A stretch of DNA of 64,000 bases, from NCBI GenBank assembly GCA_030680795.1, contig JAUXUL010000043.1:48617-112616 (forward strand), read 5' to 3'. The position numbers and the translations under genes are program-made. This document shows, in pieces, positions 27,767 through 36,186 of the stretch. Positions within the stretch are counted from its first letter, which is position 1; every line of letters begins with the position of its first letter. The notes under the pieces are model-generated. The model made no database searches. It had not been told where the DNA came from and saw nothing but the letters and a program-made list of their open reading frames with translations. Source of the stretch: Anaerolineales bacterium (GTDB lineage Bacteria; Chloroflexota; Anaerolineae; Anaerolineales; Villigracilaceae).

Positions 27767-28441
27767 TCAAAGCGTAATATCAAGCAAGCCCTCTGCAACA
27801 GACCGCAATTTTTCCTTTGACATTTCATTGAGTTTCATTGCCAATTCAAGGTAGGGGCGATTGACAGGCTGGCAGACAAAGTCTTGCATTTCCTGAGGCA
27901 ATTCAAGGATTTTCTGCATGGCGCGCTGGCTGTTCATCCACTGGCCTAGCGGGCCGCTCTGATCAAAGAATATTTCAATGCGGCTTCCCATGACTGCAAG
28001 AATGCTTTCAATTTCAGGCACAGAGATGGGGCGCTGGCCCAATTCATATGATTTCAATTTCGAGTGTGAAATTCCTGTTTCCAAAGCAAGGTGACGAATG
28101 GACATGTTTACGCTTGTCCGTTCCTGTCGTAGTAAGGCCCCGATCATGCGCTGGCGCAAGGCGATCAATTGTGGCATATCCACAGATTCGAGCGAAGTGC
28201 CCGCATCAAACCTGGTCTCTTTTCCCAGGAATTGTGAGATCGGAAGTTTTAAGAAATATGCAAGCGTTTCAAGTTCTGGCAAGGATGGAGAGCGGCGTCC
28301 TTCTTCGTAAGCGCGAAATAAGCCCGGTTTGATACCAATTGCATCGGCACACTCTTTTATGCTGCGGCGTTCTGCCATGCGTGTATTTCGGATAAGCAAA
28401 CCAAGTTTCTTTTCACGTATGGTGATCTGAGCGTTTTTCAT
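27767..28441 (-). CDS. Regulator with two tandem XRE-type HTH domains
   Basis: 224-aa DNA-binding protein. First HTH about residues 12-70 (IRNTRMAERRSIKECADAIGI, AYEEGRRSPSLPELETLAYFL), second about 95-155 (LRQERTSVNMSIRHLALETGI, SYELGQRPISVPEIESIL). The C-terminal 60 residues are helical. The duplicated HTH suggests recognition of two half-sites by one chain. An extended -10 (TGCTATAAT) lies 29 nt upstream of the start. Target unknown. Confidence 0.85.
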   Translation of the reverse strand: MKNAQITIREKKLGLLIRNTRMAERRSIKECADAIGIKPGLFRAYEEGRRSPSLPELETLAYFLKLPISQFLGKETRFDAGTSLESVDMPQLIALRQRMIGALLRQERTSVNMSIRHLALETGISHSKLKSYELGQRPISVPEIESILAVMGSRIEIFFDQSGPLGQWMNSQRAMQKILELPQEMQDFVCQPVNRPYLELAMKLNEMSKEKLRSVAEGLLDITL

Positions 28442-28469
28442 ATTTCCTCATATTTGGCTGGATGCCTCG

Positions 28470-28478
28470 ATTATAGCA
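28470..28478 (-). promoter_or_regulatory. Extended -10 promoter of the two-HTH regulator
   Basis: TGC-TATAAT reading on the minus strand, overlapping the intergenic gap to cpaF. It indicates that the regulator is transcribed separately from cpaF. Confidence 0.5.
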
Positions 28479-28485
28479 GAGTGTT

Positions 28486-29805
28486 TCAGCGCCGCGAGCT
28501 TTGATTGGCAGATGGCCTTGGCGCAAATATCTCTGCCTTGAGTTTATAACCAGCCGCTTCAAGACGCGGCGTAAAGATGGGGCGAATTCCTGTGGCACTT
28601 AATTCACCCTGAACTTTCCCGTCAGTAGCAACGCCCGTTTTATTAAATTTGAACACATCGGTTAGCACAACGATCTCGCCTTCCATGCCTGCAACTTCCG
28701 TAACAGCCGTCACTTTACGTTGACCATCTTTCAAACGTGTTTGCTGGACGATCAAATCAATTGCGGATGATATTTGCTGGCGCACCACTTTAAGGGGCAA
28801 ATCCAAGCCTGCCATAAGCACAAGGGTTTCAAGGCGTGAGATCGCATCTCGCGGTGTGTTCGCATGGACAGTAGTCAATGAGCCGTCGTGGCCGGTATTC
28901 ATGGCTTGAAGCATATCTAATGCCTCCCCACCGCGTACCTCCCCCACGACAATTCGGTCCGGGCGCATACGAAGTGAATTCTTGACAAGCTCACGAATAC
29001 TCACTGCGTGGAGACCATCTGCATTCGCGGATTTTGTTTCCATCCGCATCACATGATCCTGCTGAAGCTGAAGCTCCGCGGCATCTTCAATCGTAATAAT
29101 GCGCTCATTCTCAGGAATAAAACCAGACAAAACGTTCAATAACGTGGTTTTTCCAGAGCCCGTACCGCCAGAAATGACGATATTCAAACGCGCCTTAACA
29201 CAGGCTTCCAAAAAATCCGCCATTTGTTGTGTGACGGATCCAAAAGTCACCAGGTCATTGACTTGTAATTTGTCTTTACGGAACTTGCGTATCGTAATAG
29301 ACGGTCCATCAATCGCAACAGGGCGCACGACAGCATTCACACGGGAACCATCAGGCAAACGCGCATCCACTGTAGGGGAATCACCGTCCACGCGGCGGCC
29401 AAGAGGCAGGATAATGCGATCTATGATGCGCAGGACATGATCATCGTCATCAAAAGCAACATTGCTCTTGGTAAGCTGCCCATTCTTTTCTATAAAAATT
29501 TTATTTGGCCCATTCACCATGATCTCAGAAACATCAGGATCATCAAGTAAAACCTGGATCGGCCCAAAACCAAGCAGGTCATTCATGACCTGGCTGAATA
29601 TATCTTTTTTCAGGTCTTCAGGGAGTCTTAATTGAGTTTGTTCAAATACACGGGAAATATTTTTCTGGAGAAAAGAACTGCGTTGTACAGCCGAGACACC
29701 CTCCATTTCCAGGGCACGCATTAAATTATCTGCCAAATATTTTTTAAGTTTAATCAGGTCCTGGCCGGTGAGTCTTTGAGGTCCACTGGGATTTGGGGTA
29801 CTCAT
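28486..29805 (-). CDS. cpaF: CpaF/TadA-type secretion ATPase
   Basis: 439-aa cytoplasmic hexameric ATPase of the Tad/Flp pilus type. N-terminal helical part (20-110), then the GspE core with Walker A GGTGSGKTT (centre about residue 215), an Asp box (ITIEDAAELQL), Walker B (RIVVGEVRGGEALDMLQAMNTGHDGS split over the loop) and the His box TTVHAN. It normally assembles pili or secretes proteins with TadB/TadC; neither is in the window. It overlaps the upstream small gene by 4 nt. Confidence 0.93.
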   Translation of the reverse strand: MSTPNPSGPQRLTGQDLIKLKKYLADNLMRALEMEGVSAVQRSSFLQKNISRVFEQTQLRLPEDLKKDIFSQVMNDLLGFGPIQVLLDDPDVSEIMVNGPNKIFIEKNGQLTKSNVAFDDDDHVLRIIDRIILPLGRRVDGDSPTVDARLPDGSRVNAVVRPVAIDGPSITIRKFRKDKLQVNDLVTFGSVTQQMADFLEACVKARLNIVISGGTGSGKTTLLNVLSGFIPENERIITIEDAAELQLQQDHVMRMETKSANADGLHAVSIRELVKNSLRMRPDRIVVGEVRGGEALDMLQAMNTGHDGSLTTVHANTPRDAISRLETLVLMAGLDLPLKVVRQQISSAIDLIVQQTRLKDGQRKVTAVTEVAGMEGEIVVLTDVFKFNKTGVATDGKVQGELSATGIRPIFTPRLEAAGYKLKAEIFAPRPSANQSSRR

Positions 29806-30098
29806 TCTTTTGTTACCTTGTTTTCATCTTCCCCCACCGGCATAATCCACACGATTTGTTTCTTTTGAACAGCAAGAAATGGGCCCTGGTATATTATTTT
29901 CCCTTCAGTATCATAGACATTCGCCTCGGTCACAGCTATATATTGCTCACTGCCTTCCAGTTCAGTTTTAAATCGTGCTCCTTTTAATACGTGTATTAGA
30001 CCGCGAATCAGATGGGTTGTGGTTTGAAGAATGGAAGGTACGGGCACTTTTGTGACCACATCCGTGTAATACTTTCCCTTTTCATCATATTCAATCAT
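29802..30098 (-). CDS. Small conserved hypothetical protein preceding cpaF
   Basis: 98-aa soluble protein of mostly beta character (KYYTDVVTKVPVPSILQTTTHLIRG; EQYIAVTEANVYDTEGKIIYQG; IVWIMPV). It reminds me of a small Chloroflexota family now catalogued as DUF6812, but I cannot verify the number. The stop overlaps the cpaF start by 4 nt, so the two are coupled and it may modulate pilus assembly. Confidence 0.72.
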   Translation of the reverse strand: MIEYDEKGKYYTDVVTKVPVPSILQTTTHLIRGLIHVLKGARFKTELEGSEQYIAVTEANVYDTEGKIIYQGPFLAVQKKQIVWIMPVGEDENKVTKE

Positions 30099-30172
30099 TA
30101 CAGTTATACTCCCATGTGTTAATAATTCCTTGTCACAATTTTATCATTTCCACTGAACAGATGGGACAAGAT

Positions 30173-30308
30173 GTAAACTATGTGCACGCAAAACATGTCA
30201 GGCAAGTTGCTCCTTGCGCCGTCCTCGGCACAGGATTTACCCTGTAAACGCCGCCGAGGACGGCGGCTGGTGCATAGGTTACTGACAACCTTTGTGCGCA
30301 CACTGTAA
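30173..30308. repeat. Long imperfect palindrome with nested GC-rich hairpin
   Basis: Inner perfect core: GCCGTCCTCGGC (about 30218-30229) with GCCGAGGACGGC (30253-30264), enclosing ACAGGaTTTACCCTGT. The outer arms (TAAACTATGTGCACGCA on the left against the complement of TGCGCACACTGTAAAT on the right) pair imperfectly, giving one hairpin of about 135 nt between cpaE and the cpaF unit. Confidence 0.7.
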
Positions 30309-30333
30309 ATTACGCTAAAGGCGGGAAAATAAA

Positions 30334-31485
30334 TTACACCGCTCGTAATTTACGCGCCAAACTTTCCATTTCCCTGGCTGCATCCTGAAAAATAATGGAA
30401 GCGGTATCGTTGGGGAATTCCAATGAGAACGGCCGATGACGGCTGTTGGCAAAAGCTAAATTACTACCCAGATACGGCATAGTCGTCATGATCTTCCTGC
30501 CCAGCGCACTCTCTGCATCCACCTTGCTCAAGCCTTCCATGCTCGCAGCACGGTTCAGGATCGGATAAATGGAACTGACATTGACACTCTTGTTTTTTAA
30601 GTAATCCAATAAAGTCTTTGTCAACGTCACCGTGCTTGTATCCGTGCTGACGATTAAAGCCACAAGATCTGCATTCTGGAGGAGCGGCAAGGTGATCTTT
30701 GAAAGAGAGCGCCCAATATCAACCAGCACATAATCATAGGAGTCCTTCAAGGCGTTCACAATATCCCATATTCTTCCCACGTTGAGATTGTTACTGCTTT
30801 CAGGGTCTGGCGAACCAGCCAGCAAATTAAAACGCCAGACCTTCATCTCTGGTAATTCCTTGCGAAAAAATTCGGAGGTTGTCTTTTCCGGTGACATTTC
30901 CGTAATTGTGACAATATTTTGCGATCCTTCATAACCGACAATCGGCGCAATGGAACCGATCGGTAGTACCAAGTCTGCAACGACCAGCCGCGCCTTCGGC
31001 TTGTTTTGTGAAATGTTCATGGCAATGTTCGCACACAAGGATGAGGTGCCGGTGCCTCCCTTCGCACTTAGAAAAACCACCAGCAATCCGCCCTGCTTCA
31101 TGGGGGCATTCATATGCCCAAGCAGGCGGCTTATGGTTTCATTTAGAATGGAAACCGCCTGCTCGGATTTTGTAATATATTCATTGAAACCAGCCTCAAA
31201 ACAGGATTTAATACGGACCGAACTGGAGACACTGCTGAGAGCAATAAGGGGTAGGTCCGCTGTACGCGGATCCTGCCGTAGTTTTACAGCCAACTCCTCC
31301 CCAGGAATATCAGCAATGATCGGGTCAATAATCACAAGATCGGGATGATCACGCCAGGCAAAAATCAAACCTTGCTTGCCAGAATCCGCCTGAAGTACAT
31401 CATATTTTTGGTCCGTCAGGTTGTGAGCTATGAAATTTCGGCTGACTACATCTGCATCAATTATTAGGATCTTATTTCCAATCAT
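30334..31485 (-). CDS. cpaE: CpaE-like receiver-ATPase
   Basis: 383-aa protein: N-terminal receiver (1-120; IIDADVVSRNF, D54-type VIIDPII, LIALSSVSS, and a KSEQ that replaces the usual KPF) followed by a MinD/ParA-type ATPase (130-383) with deviant Walker A SAKGGTGTSS and VLVDIGRSLSK. CpaE localises Tad pilus assembly at the pole. SD AAGGAG. It is separated from cpaF by a long hairpin and a small gene, so the tad genes here are dispersed. Confidence 0.87.
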   Translation of the reverse strand: MIGNKILIIDADVVSRNFIAHNLTDQKYDVLQADSGKQGLIFAWRDHPDLVIIDPIIADIPGEELAVKLRQDPRTADLPLIALSSVSSSVRIKSCFEAGFNEYITKSEQAVSILNETISRLLGHMNAPMKQGGLLVVFLSAKGGTGTSSLCANIAMNISQNKPKARLVVADLVLPIGSIAPIVGYEGSQNIVTITEMSPEKTTSEFFRKELPEMKVWRFNLLAGSPDPESSNNLNVGRIWDIVNALKDSYDYVLVDIGRSLSKITLPLLQNADLVALIVSTDTSTVTLTKTLLDYLKNKSVNVSSIYPILNRAASMEGLSKVDAESALGRKIMTTMPYLGSNLAFANSRHRPFSLEFPNDTASIIFQDAAREMESLARKLRAV

Positions 31486-31523
31486 AAATCATCTCCTTAT
31501 ACATGCTCATGCATGTATACACA

Positions 31524-32219
31524 TCACGCTTCATTTGGAGTCATTAAGTAACCCAGCCCAGATCGCGTGACAATATGGCGGGGGTTGTGAGCATCTTCCT
31601 CAAGTTTTTGTCTCAGGCGGGCAATACTAACCCACAAAATCTCTTTATCGCTTTTATATTCCGTGCCCCACACGCTCGTCAGCAACTCCTCCGACGTGAG
31701 AATTTTGCCAATGTTATGCGCAAACTGCAATAAGAGACGGTACTCTGTTGCAGAAAGTGAAATGGCATTTTCGCCGCGCCAAACTTCGGCGCGTGCAAAA
31801 TCGATCTTTAGATCGTCATGGGTAAAAAAGCGCGCCTGGCCTGTTTCAGCAGGAGCCTGTGCACGGCGGAGGACAGCCCGCACACGTGCAAGCAGCTCAG
31901 TGGCAGAAAAAGGTTTTACGAGATAATCATCAGCGCCAAGATCGAGCCCGCGGACACGATCCTGCGCTTCGCCGCGAGCTGTCAGGATCACAATTGGCAC
32001 ATTTGAGAATTCACGCAAACGTTGACAGGTCTCAAAGCCATCCAAACGAGGCATCATTACATCCAACAACACCAGGTCTATTGGCTGAGCTGAAAACACT
32101 TCCAGGGCCTGTAGACCATCCTTTGCAGTAGTCACTTCATAGCCTTCGGTTCGCAAGTTCGCTTCCAAAAGACGAAGGTAACGAGGTTCATCGTCTACGA
32201 TCAAAATACGCTTGGCCAT
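31524..32219 (-). CDS. OmpR/PhoB-family response regulator
   Basis: 231-aa two-component regulator. Receiver with D9-D10, phospho-acceptor D53 (LLDVMMPRLDG) and K102-type VKPFS; winged-helix DNA-binding domain (about 130-230) with ISLSATEYRLLLQFAHN and VWGTEYKSDKEILWVSIARLRQKLE. Start chosen at the ATG at 32219, which has a perfect AAGGAG SD 7 nt upstream; a start 42 nt earlier lacks one. Last gene of a kinase-kinase-regulator operon. Confidence 0.93.
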   Translation of the reverse strand: MAKRILIVDDEPRYLRLLEANLRTEGYEVTTAKDGLQALEVFSAQPIDLVLLDVMMPRLDGFETCQRLREFSNVPIVILTARGEAQDRVRGLDLGADDYLVKPFSATELLARVRAVLRRAQAPAETGQARFFTHDDLKIDFARAEVWRGENAISLSATEYRLLLQFAHNIGKILTSEELLTSVWGTEYKSDKEILWVSIARLRQKLEEDAHNPRHIVTRSGLGYLMTPNEA

Positions 32220-32257
32220 AACGATCTCCTTAATGACATCAAACTTAATAACAATGG

Positions 32258-33445
32258 TCAATGCTGCGGATCTACGGACAACTCAATATAAAAGGCTGTG
32301 CCCTTACCCAAAGCTGACTCTACCCAAATATTACCATGATGTGCCAAAACAATTTGCCTGCAAATATACAGCCCCAGGCCTGTGCCTGTCACTGTGCGCT
32401 CACCGGGGACGCGATAGAATCGCTCAAAGATAAAGGGAAGATACTCCTCGGGGATGCCATCCCCATGGTCTGCAAAGGTGATGCGGATCTTCCCATCGTG
32501 GAACCACATACTTATTTTGATCTCGGAATTAGGCGCATACTTTAACGCATTGCTGAATAGATTCTCAAAGACCTGTGAAAGACGAAAACCGTCGCCGTGA
32601 AGTGGTGGAAGGGGCTGAACATCAAAGGTGATCTTTAACTCCGGGTGGCGCGTCTTCACCCGCGTGGCAACATCACGCACAAGCGCATCCATTCTTACCG
32701 GCGAGAATTTAAACTGAATTGTCTTGCTTTGCAAACGCGCAGATTCGAGCATATCTTCCAGCAAACGGGTTAACTGATCGGCTTCCTCATCAATAATATT
32801 TAAAAATTCACGCTGGGTGGTTTCATCCCAAATTGTATCCTGCCGCAAAAGACTTGTTGTGTATCCCTTAATAAAACCAAGCGGTGTTCGTAATTCATGA
32901 GAGATCGTAGAGACAAAATCTTCCTGCAAGCGCATTTGTCTTTGCACAGAATCCAGTTCGGCGCGTGCCTCCTGCAAATCTCTGCGTTCGATCAAAGCAG
33001 CAGACCAAAACGCCTGCAATGAGCCAATTTGAATTTGCAGGTCAGAAAACTCAGGTCCGCCAAAACGAATGAATACAAGTGCGCCGCTTAATTTTGATCC
33101 AATATTCAAAGGAATGCCCAATAAATGCGCCTGCGCCAAACGGTCCGTACCTTGAGCGCCCTGAGCAGGTAAATGCAGAACCATTTTCCCAGATGCCAGC
33201 ACATCATTTGCTGTGCTCTCCCCCCACGCAGCCTCGGCTTCGGCCTTCCTGCCGCGTCCCTTTGCGCGCGCGTATACAACTTCCAATCCTTTTATCTGCG
33301 GGTCTATAAGATAGATGGCAACATTATCATAGACAAAAGAACCGCGCAAAGATACAAACAAAGTATCGAGTGCGGCTTTCCAATCCTGTTTACCTTGAAC
33401 TTCCTGAAAGATATTATGTAAAAGAGAAAGGGTTGATATATCCAT
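32258..33445 (-). CDS. Soluble sensor histidine kinase with GAF-like domain
   Basis: 395-aa cytoplasmic kinase. Residues 10-155 are a GAF-like sensor (DNVAIYLIDPQIKGLEVVYA), then a coiled coil, the HisKA helix with H183 (STISHELRTPLGFIKGYT) and a HATPase_c domain (N box FENLFSNALKYAPNS, G1 DHGDGIP, F box FERFYR, G2 GTGLGLYI). No membrane segment, so it senses an internal signal. It starts 2 nt after the stop of the other kinase and likely phosphorylates the regulator 38 nt downstream. Confidence 0.92.
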   Translation of the reverse strand: MDISTLSLLHNIFQEVQGKQDWKAALDTLFVSLRGSFVYDNVAIYLIDPQIKGLEVVYARAKGRGRKAEAEAAWGESTANDVLASGKMVLHLPAQGAQGTDRLAQAHLLGIPLNIGSKLSGALVFIRFGGPEFSDLQIQIGSLQAFWSAALIERRDLQEARAELDSVQRQMRLQEDFVSTISHELRTPLGFIKGYTTSLLRQDTIWDETTQREFLNIIDEEADQLTRLLEDMLESARLQSKTIQFKFSPVRMDALVRDVATRVKTRHPELKITFDVQPLPPLHGDGFRLSQVFENLFSNALKYAPNSEIKISMWFHDGKIRITFADHGDGIPEEYLPFIFERFYRVPGERTVTGTGLGLYICRQIVLAHHGNIWVESALGKGTAFYIELSVDPQH

Positions 33446-33447
33446 TA

Positions 33448-34470
33448 TTAATCACGCACAGCCAGCAATGGGAATTTGAAAGTGGAGCCTTTCCCTTCCA
33501 CAGATTGCACATCCAACAAAGAACCATGCGCCTCAATGATCTGGCGGACAAGAGAAAGGCCAAGCCCTGTTCCTCCAAAATGGCGGGTGGAGGAACCATC
33601 CAGTTGATGGAATGGTTCGAAAATTTCCTTCATCCGGCCCGATGGAATACCAATGCCTGTATCTGTAACAGAAACGAGGATAAGATTATCCCCTTCTTCC
33701 TTGAGATTGATGACCACGCTTCCACCTGACGGGGTGAATTTGATTCCGTTATCGAGGAGTTGTTTCATCACCCAGCCAATTTTCTCGGGGTCGGCCTGCA
33801 CTACAGGGATATTTTCCAGCGCTGACACTGAAAGCTGAACACTGCGTTCTTCCGCTTTGTTCAGGACAGATTTAACTGCAAGCGAAACAAGCTGGCGAAT
33901 ATCCACTAGCTCCAATTTCATACTCATCTCGCCGCGCGAGGCCAGCGAGAACATGATCAAATCTCCAATCAAGCCTTCCAGTCTCGTGGCAGCGCGTTGG
34001 CTGACCTGCAAGGCTTGGCGCTGGTCGTCTGAAATGTCCCCTAAAGACTCGGTAATCAATAATTCGAGATATCCTTTTACATGTGTAAGCGGAGTGCGCA
34101 GCTCATGCGAGATGTTTGCCACAAAATTTGCCTTCATCTGGCTGAGTTCAGAAAGCCGGTTAAGGGCTTTATTAAGTTCCGCAGTGCGGTCTTTTACCCT
34201 TTGATCCAGGTTGCGATTTGCGGCTTGCAAAGCGGAACGTAACTGAATGAGCTGCTCAGTGACCACCTGGTCAAGTGTGGCGCGGTCCAACAGATTCATG
34301 TCTATCAATGCCTGGCCAAGCAGATACCGTTTCCCTTCTGAGGTTCGTTCTTGTTGATAGGCAAGCGCTTTCTGCAGGTCATCATCGCTGATCAAACCCT
34401 TTTGGACGATATATTCGCCCATGCGGGGAATCAGCATTTCAGGAGACAGGTTCAAAAGGTTTTTTTCCAT
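33448..34470 (-). CDS. Histidine kinase with GspE-N/MshEN-like N-terminal domain
   Basis: 340-aa soluble kinase. Residues 14-75 (MGEYIVQKGLISDDDLQKALAYQ; YLLGQALIDMNLLDRATLDQVV) match the two-helix pattern of the N-terminal domain of type II secretion/type IV pilus ATPases (GspE/MshE), which in some cases binds c-di-GMP; the typical RLGQ-like motif is present as YLLGQ. A coiled coil leads to H122 (ANISHELRTPLTHVKGYLELL) and a complete HATPase_c domain (NGIKFTPSGG, DTGIGIP, HFGGTGLGLSLV). First gene of the operon; SD AAAGGA. Confidence 0.9.
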   Translation of the reverse strand: MEKNLLNLSPEMLIPRMGEYIVQKGLISDDDLQKALAYQQERTSEGKRYLLGQALIDMNLLDRATLDQVVTEQLIQLRSALQAANRNLDQRVKDRTAELNKALNRLSELSQMKANFVANISHELRTPLTHVKGYLELLITESLGDISDDQRQALQVSQRAATRLEGLIGDLIMFSLASRGEMSMKLELVDIRQLVSLAVKSVLNKAEERSVQLSVSALENIPVVQADPEKIGWVMKQLLDNGIKFTPSGGSVVINLKEEGDNLILVSVTDTGIGIPSGRMKEIFEPFHQLDGSSTRHFGGTGLGLSLVRQIIEAHGSLLDVQSVEGKGSTFKFPLLAVRD

Positions 34471-34488
34471 AGTCTGTTCCTTTGGTAT

Positions 34489-36102
34489 CTATTGCCAGGC
34501 CCATTCGCCATTTACCATCGCCGCAGCTGCATCTAATATCAACAACTCATTCGGTTCAATTTGGAAGGGGTCCTGATCCAAAACAATTAAATCAGCAAGG
34601 TAATTTTCAGCGAGTTTGCCAAGGCGATCCTCCGCATTTGCTGCGTAGGCGGCCCCGAAAGTATAGGCGGAGAATGCCTCAGCCAAAGTCAATTTTTGTT
34701 CGGGGTACCAGCCTTCAGCGGAGGGCGAACCGTCTGCCCGTTGTCGCGTGACTGCGGCATGGAGTCCCAAAAATGGGTTCGGCGATTCGACTGGCGCATC
34801 CGATCCAAAAGCGAGGGGGGCGCCATGATTGAGTTGTGTCCGCCAGGCATAGGCGAACGCGGAGCGATTTCCCCAGAAGCGGTCTGCGGCGAACATATCG
34901 GAGGGCGCGTGAGCGGGTTGCATGGAGGCGATCACGTTGAGCTTTGCAAGCCGCGGCGCGTCATCGGGATGGATGAGCTGCACATGTTCAATGCGGTGAC
35001 GCAAATGCGGCAATCCCTTTTCGGTTTCGTATTTGCGAAGTTGTTCATAGGCATTGAGTACTTCGTGATTGGCGCGATCACCAATGGCATGGACGGTCAT
35101 GCTCAAGCCCACATCGGCGGCTTTGCGGCAATGTTCAAAAAGTTCTTCGCCATCCATGTTGAGAATGCCTTTGTTCTCCGGTTCATTTTCATAAGGTTGA
35201 AACATCGCGGCGGTGTGCGGACCCAGCGCGCCATCCATAAAGACTTTGACAGAACCGATCCACAACCACTCATCGCCGAAGCCAGTACGCAAACCAAGTT
35301 CATTGGCTTGCTGCACGTTTTCCACGGGAATGTTTTTGTTGACGCGTAATTTTAGTTTACTGTTCGCGTGCATGGATTGCAATGCCATGAAAGAATCACG
35401 ACGGTCAAAATCGTGAATACCTGTCAAACCCATCTTCCACAAAATGGGTTGGGCTTTTTCAATGGCAGTTTCTATTTCACGAATGGATGGTTCGGGGATG
35501 ATGTCGCCCACCGATTGCATTGCGGTTTCAAGCAAAATGCCGGTTGCCTGCCCTTTGGCATCCCGTTGAATCGCACCATCTTTTGGGTTGGGACTATCAC
35601 TGGTTATCTTTGCAAGATTCAAGGCTGAAGTGTTTACCCACGCGGCATGCAGGGATTTTGCAGTGAGATAAACGGGGTTATTCGGCGCAACCGCATCTAG
35701 TTCAATTGCAGTTGGCCATTCATCCCCCTCACCCTGTCCTCTCCCTACGGGAGAGGAGTTCCATTCATTTTGATTCCAGCCATGTCCCAGCACCCATTCG
35801 CCAGACTTGGAATTACTTACACGTTCAGCCACGCGACGCAGGCACTCTTCTACCGTTTTTGTTCCGCAGTCCACCCTTGCAAGTCCCAACGCGTAATGCT
35901 GGATGTGGATATGTGCATCCGTGAGACCGGGCAGAATTGTTTTGCCTTTCATATCCTGCCTTTCCACCCTGCCATGCGCGAGGCTTTCCAATTTATTCTT
36001 CTCCCCTACTGCAATAATCCTTCCGCCTGCGATCAAAATCGCGGAGGCAAGTGGAAAGGAGGGATCAAGTGTATGGATGTTTGCGTTATAGAGGAGTTTC
36101 AT
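34489..36102 (-). CDS. Amidohydrolase family protein (YtcJ-like)
   Basis: 537-aa metal-dependent hydrolase: N-terminal metal site TDAHIHIQ, catalytic barrel with HDFDRRDS, MTVHAIGDRANHEVLNAY and RHRIEHVQ, and the C-terminal LAFGSDAPVESPNPFLGLH and AYTFGAAYAA blocks of the YtcJ group. Substrate unknown (amides, carbamates or formamides by family). A 45-nt palindromic element has inserted in frame (encoding NSSPVGRGQGEGDEW after GWNQNEW, about residues 114-128) with an 8-bp direct repeat. An enzyme with this extra loop may still fold, since the loop lies in a variable connector. Confidence 0.9.
   Translation of the reverse strand: MKLLYNANIHTLDPSFPLASAILIAGGRIIAVGEKNKLESLAHGRVERQDMKGKTILPGLTDAHIHIQHYALGLARVDCGTKTVEECLRRVAERVSNSKSGEWVLGHGWNQNEWNSSPVGRGQGEGDEWPTAIELDAVAPNNPVYLTAKSLHAAWVNTSALNLAKITSDSPNPKDGAIQRDAKGQATGILLETAMQSVGDIIPEPSIREIETAIEKAQPILWKMGLTGIHDFDRRDSFMALQSMHANSKLKLRVNKNIPVENVQQANELGLRTGFGDEWLWIGSVKVFMDGALGPHTAAMFQPYENEPENKGILNMDGEELFEHCRKAADVGLSMTVHAIGDRANHEVLNAYEQLRKYETEKGLPHLRHRIEHVQLIHPDDAPRLAKLNVIASMQPAHAPSDMFAADRFWGNRSAFAYAWRTQLNHGAPLAFGSDAPVESPNPFLGLHAAVTRQRADGSPSAEGWYPEQKLTLAEAFSAYTFGAAYAANAEDRLGKLAENYLADLIVLDQDPFQIEPNELLILDAAAAMVNGEWAWQ
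35716..35768. repeat. Short palindromic element with 8-bp target duplication inside a gene
   Basis: Direct repeats CCATTCAT at 35716-35723 and 35761-35768 flank a 37-bp segment with the hairpin CCTCTCCC-tac-GGGAGAGG. Net insertion is 45 bp, so the frame is preserved. A related CCCTCACC/CCTCTCCC sequence lies at 45236-45333. Confidence 0.85.
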
Positions 36103-36186
36103 AGTTTAGTAGTTTAGTTCGTTCGATAGTTTTGTAGTCGGAGAGTGATTATAACTACCCAACCATTCAACTACACAACCACGTAA
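36103..36186. repeat. Low-complexity GTAGTT-type imperfect palindrome
   Basis: TAGTTTAGTAGTTTAGTTC on the left and AACTACACAACCACGTAACTAA-like sequence on the right pair imperfectly. It fills the gap between the amidohydrolase and parB. Confidence 0.45.
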
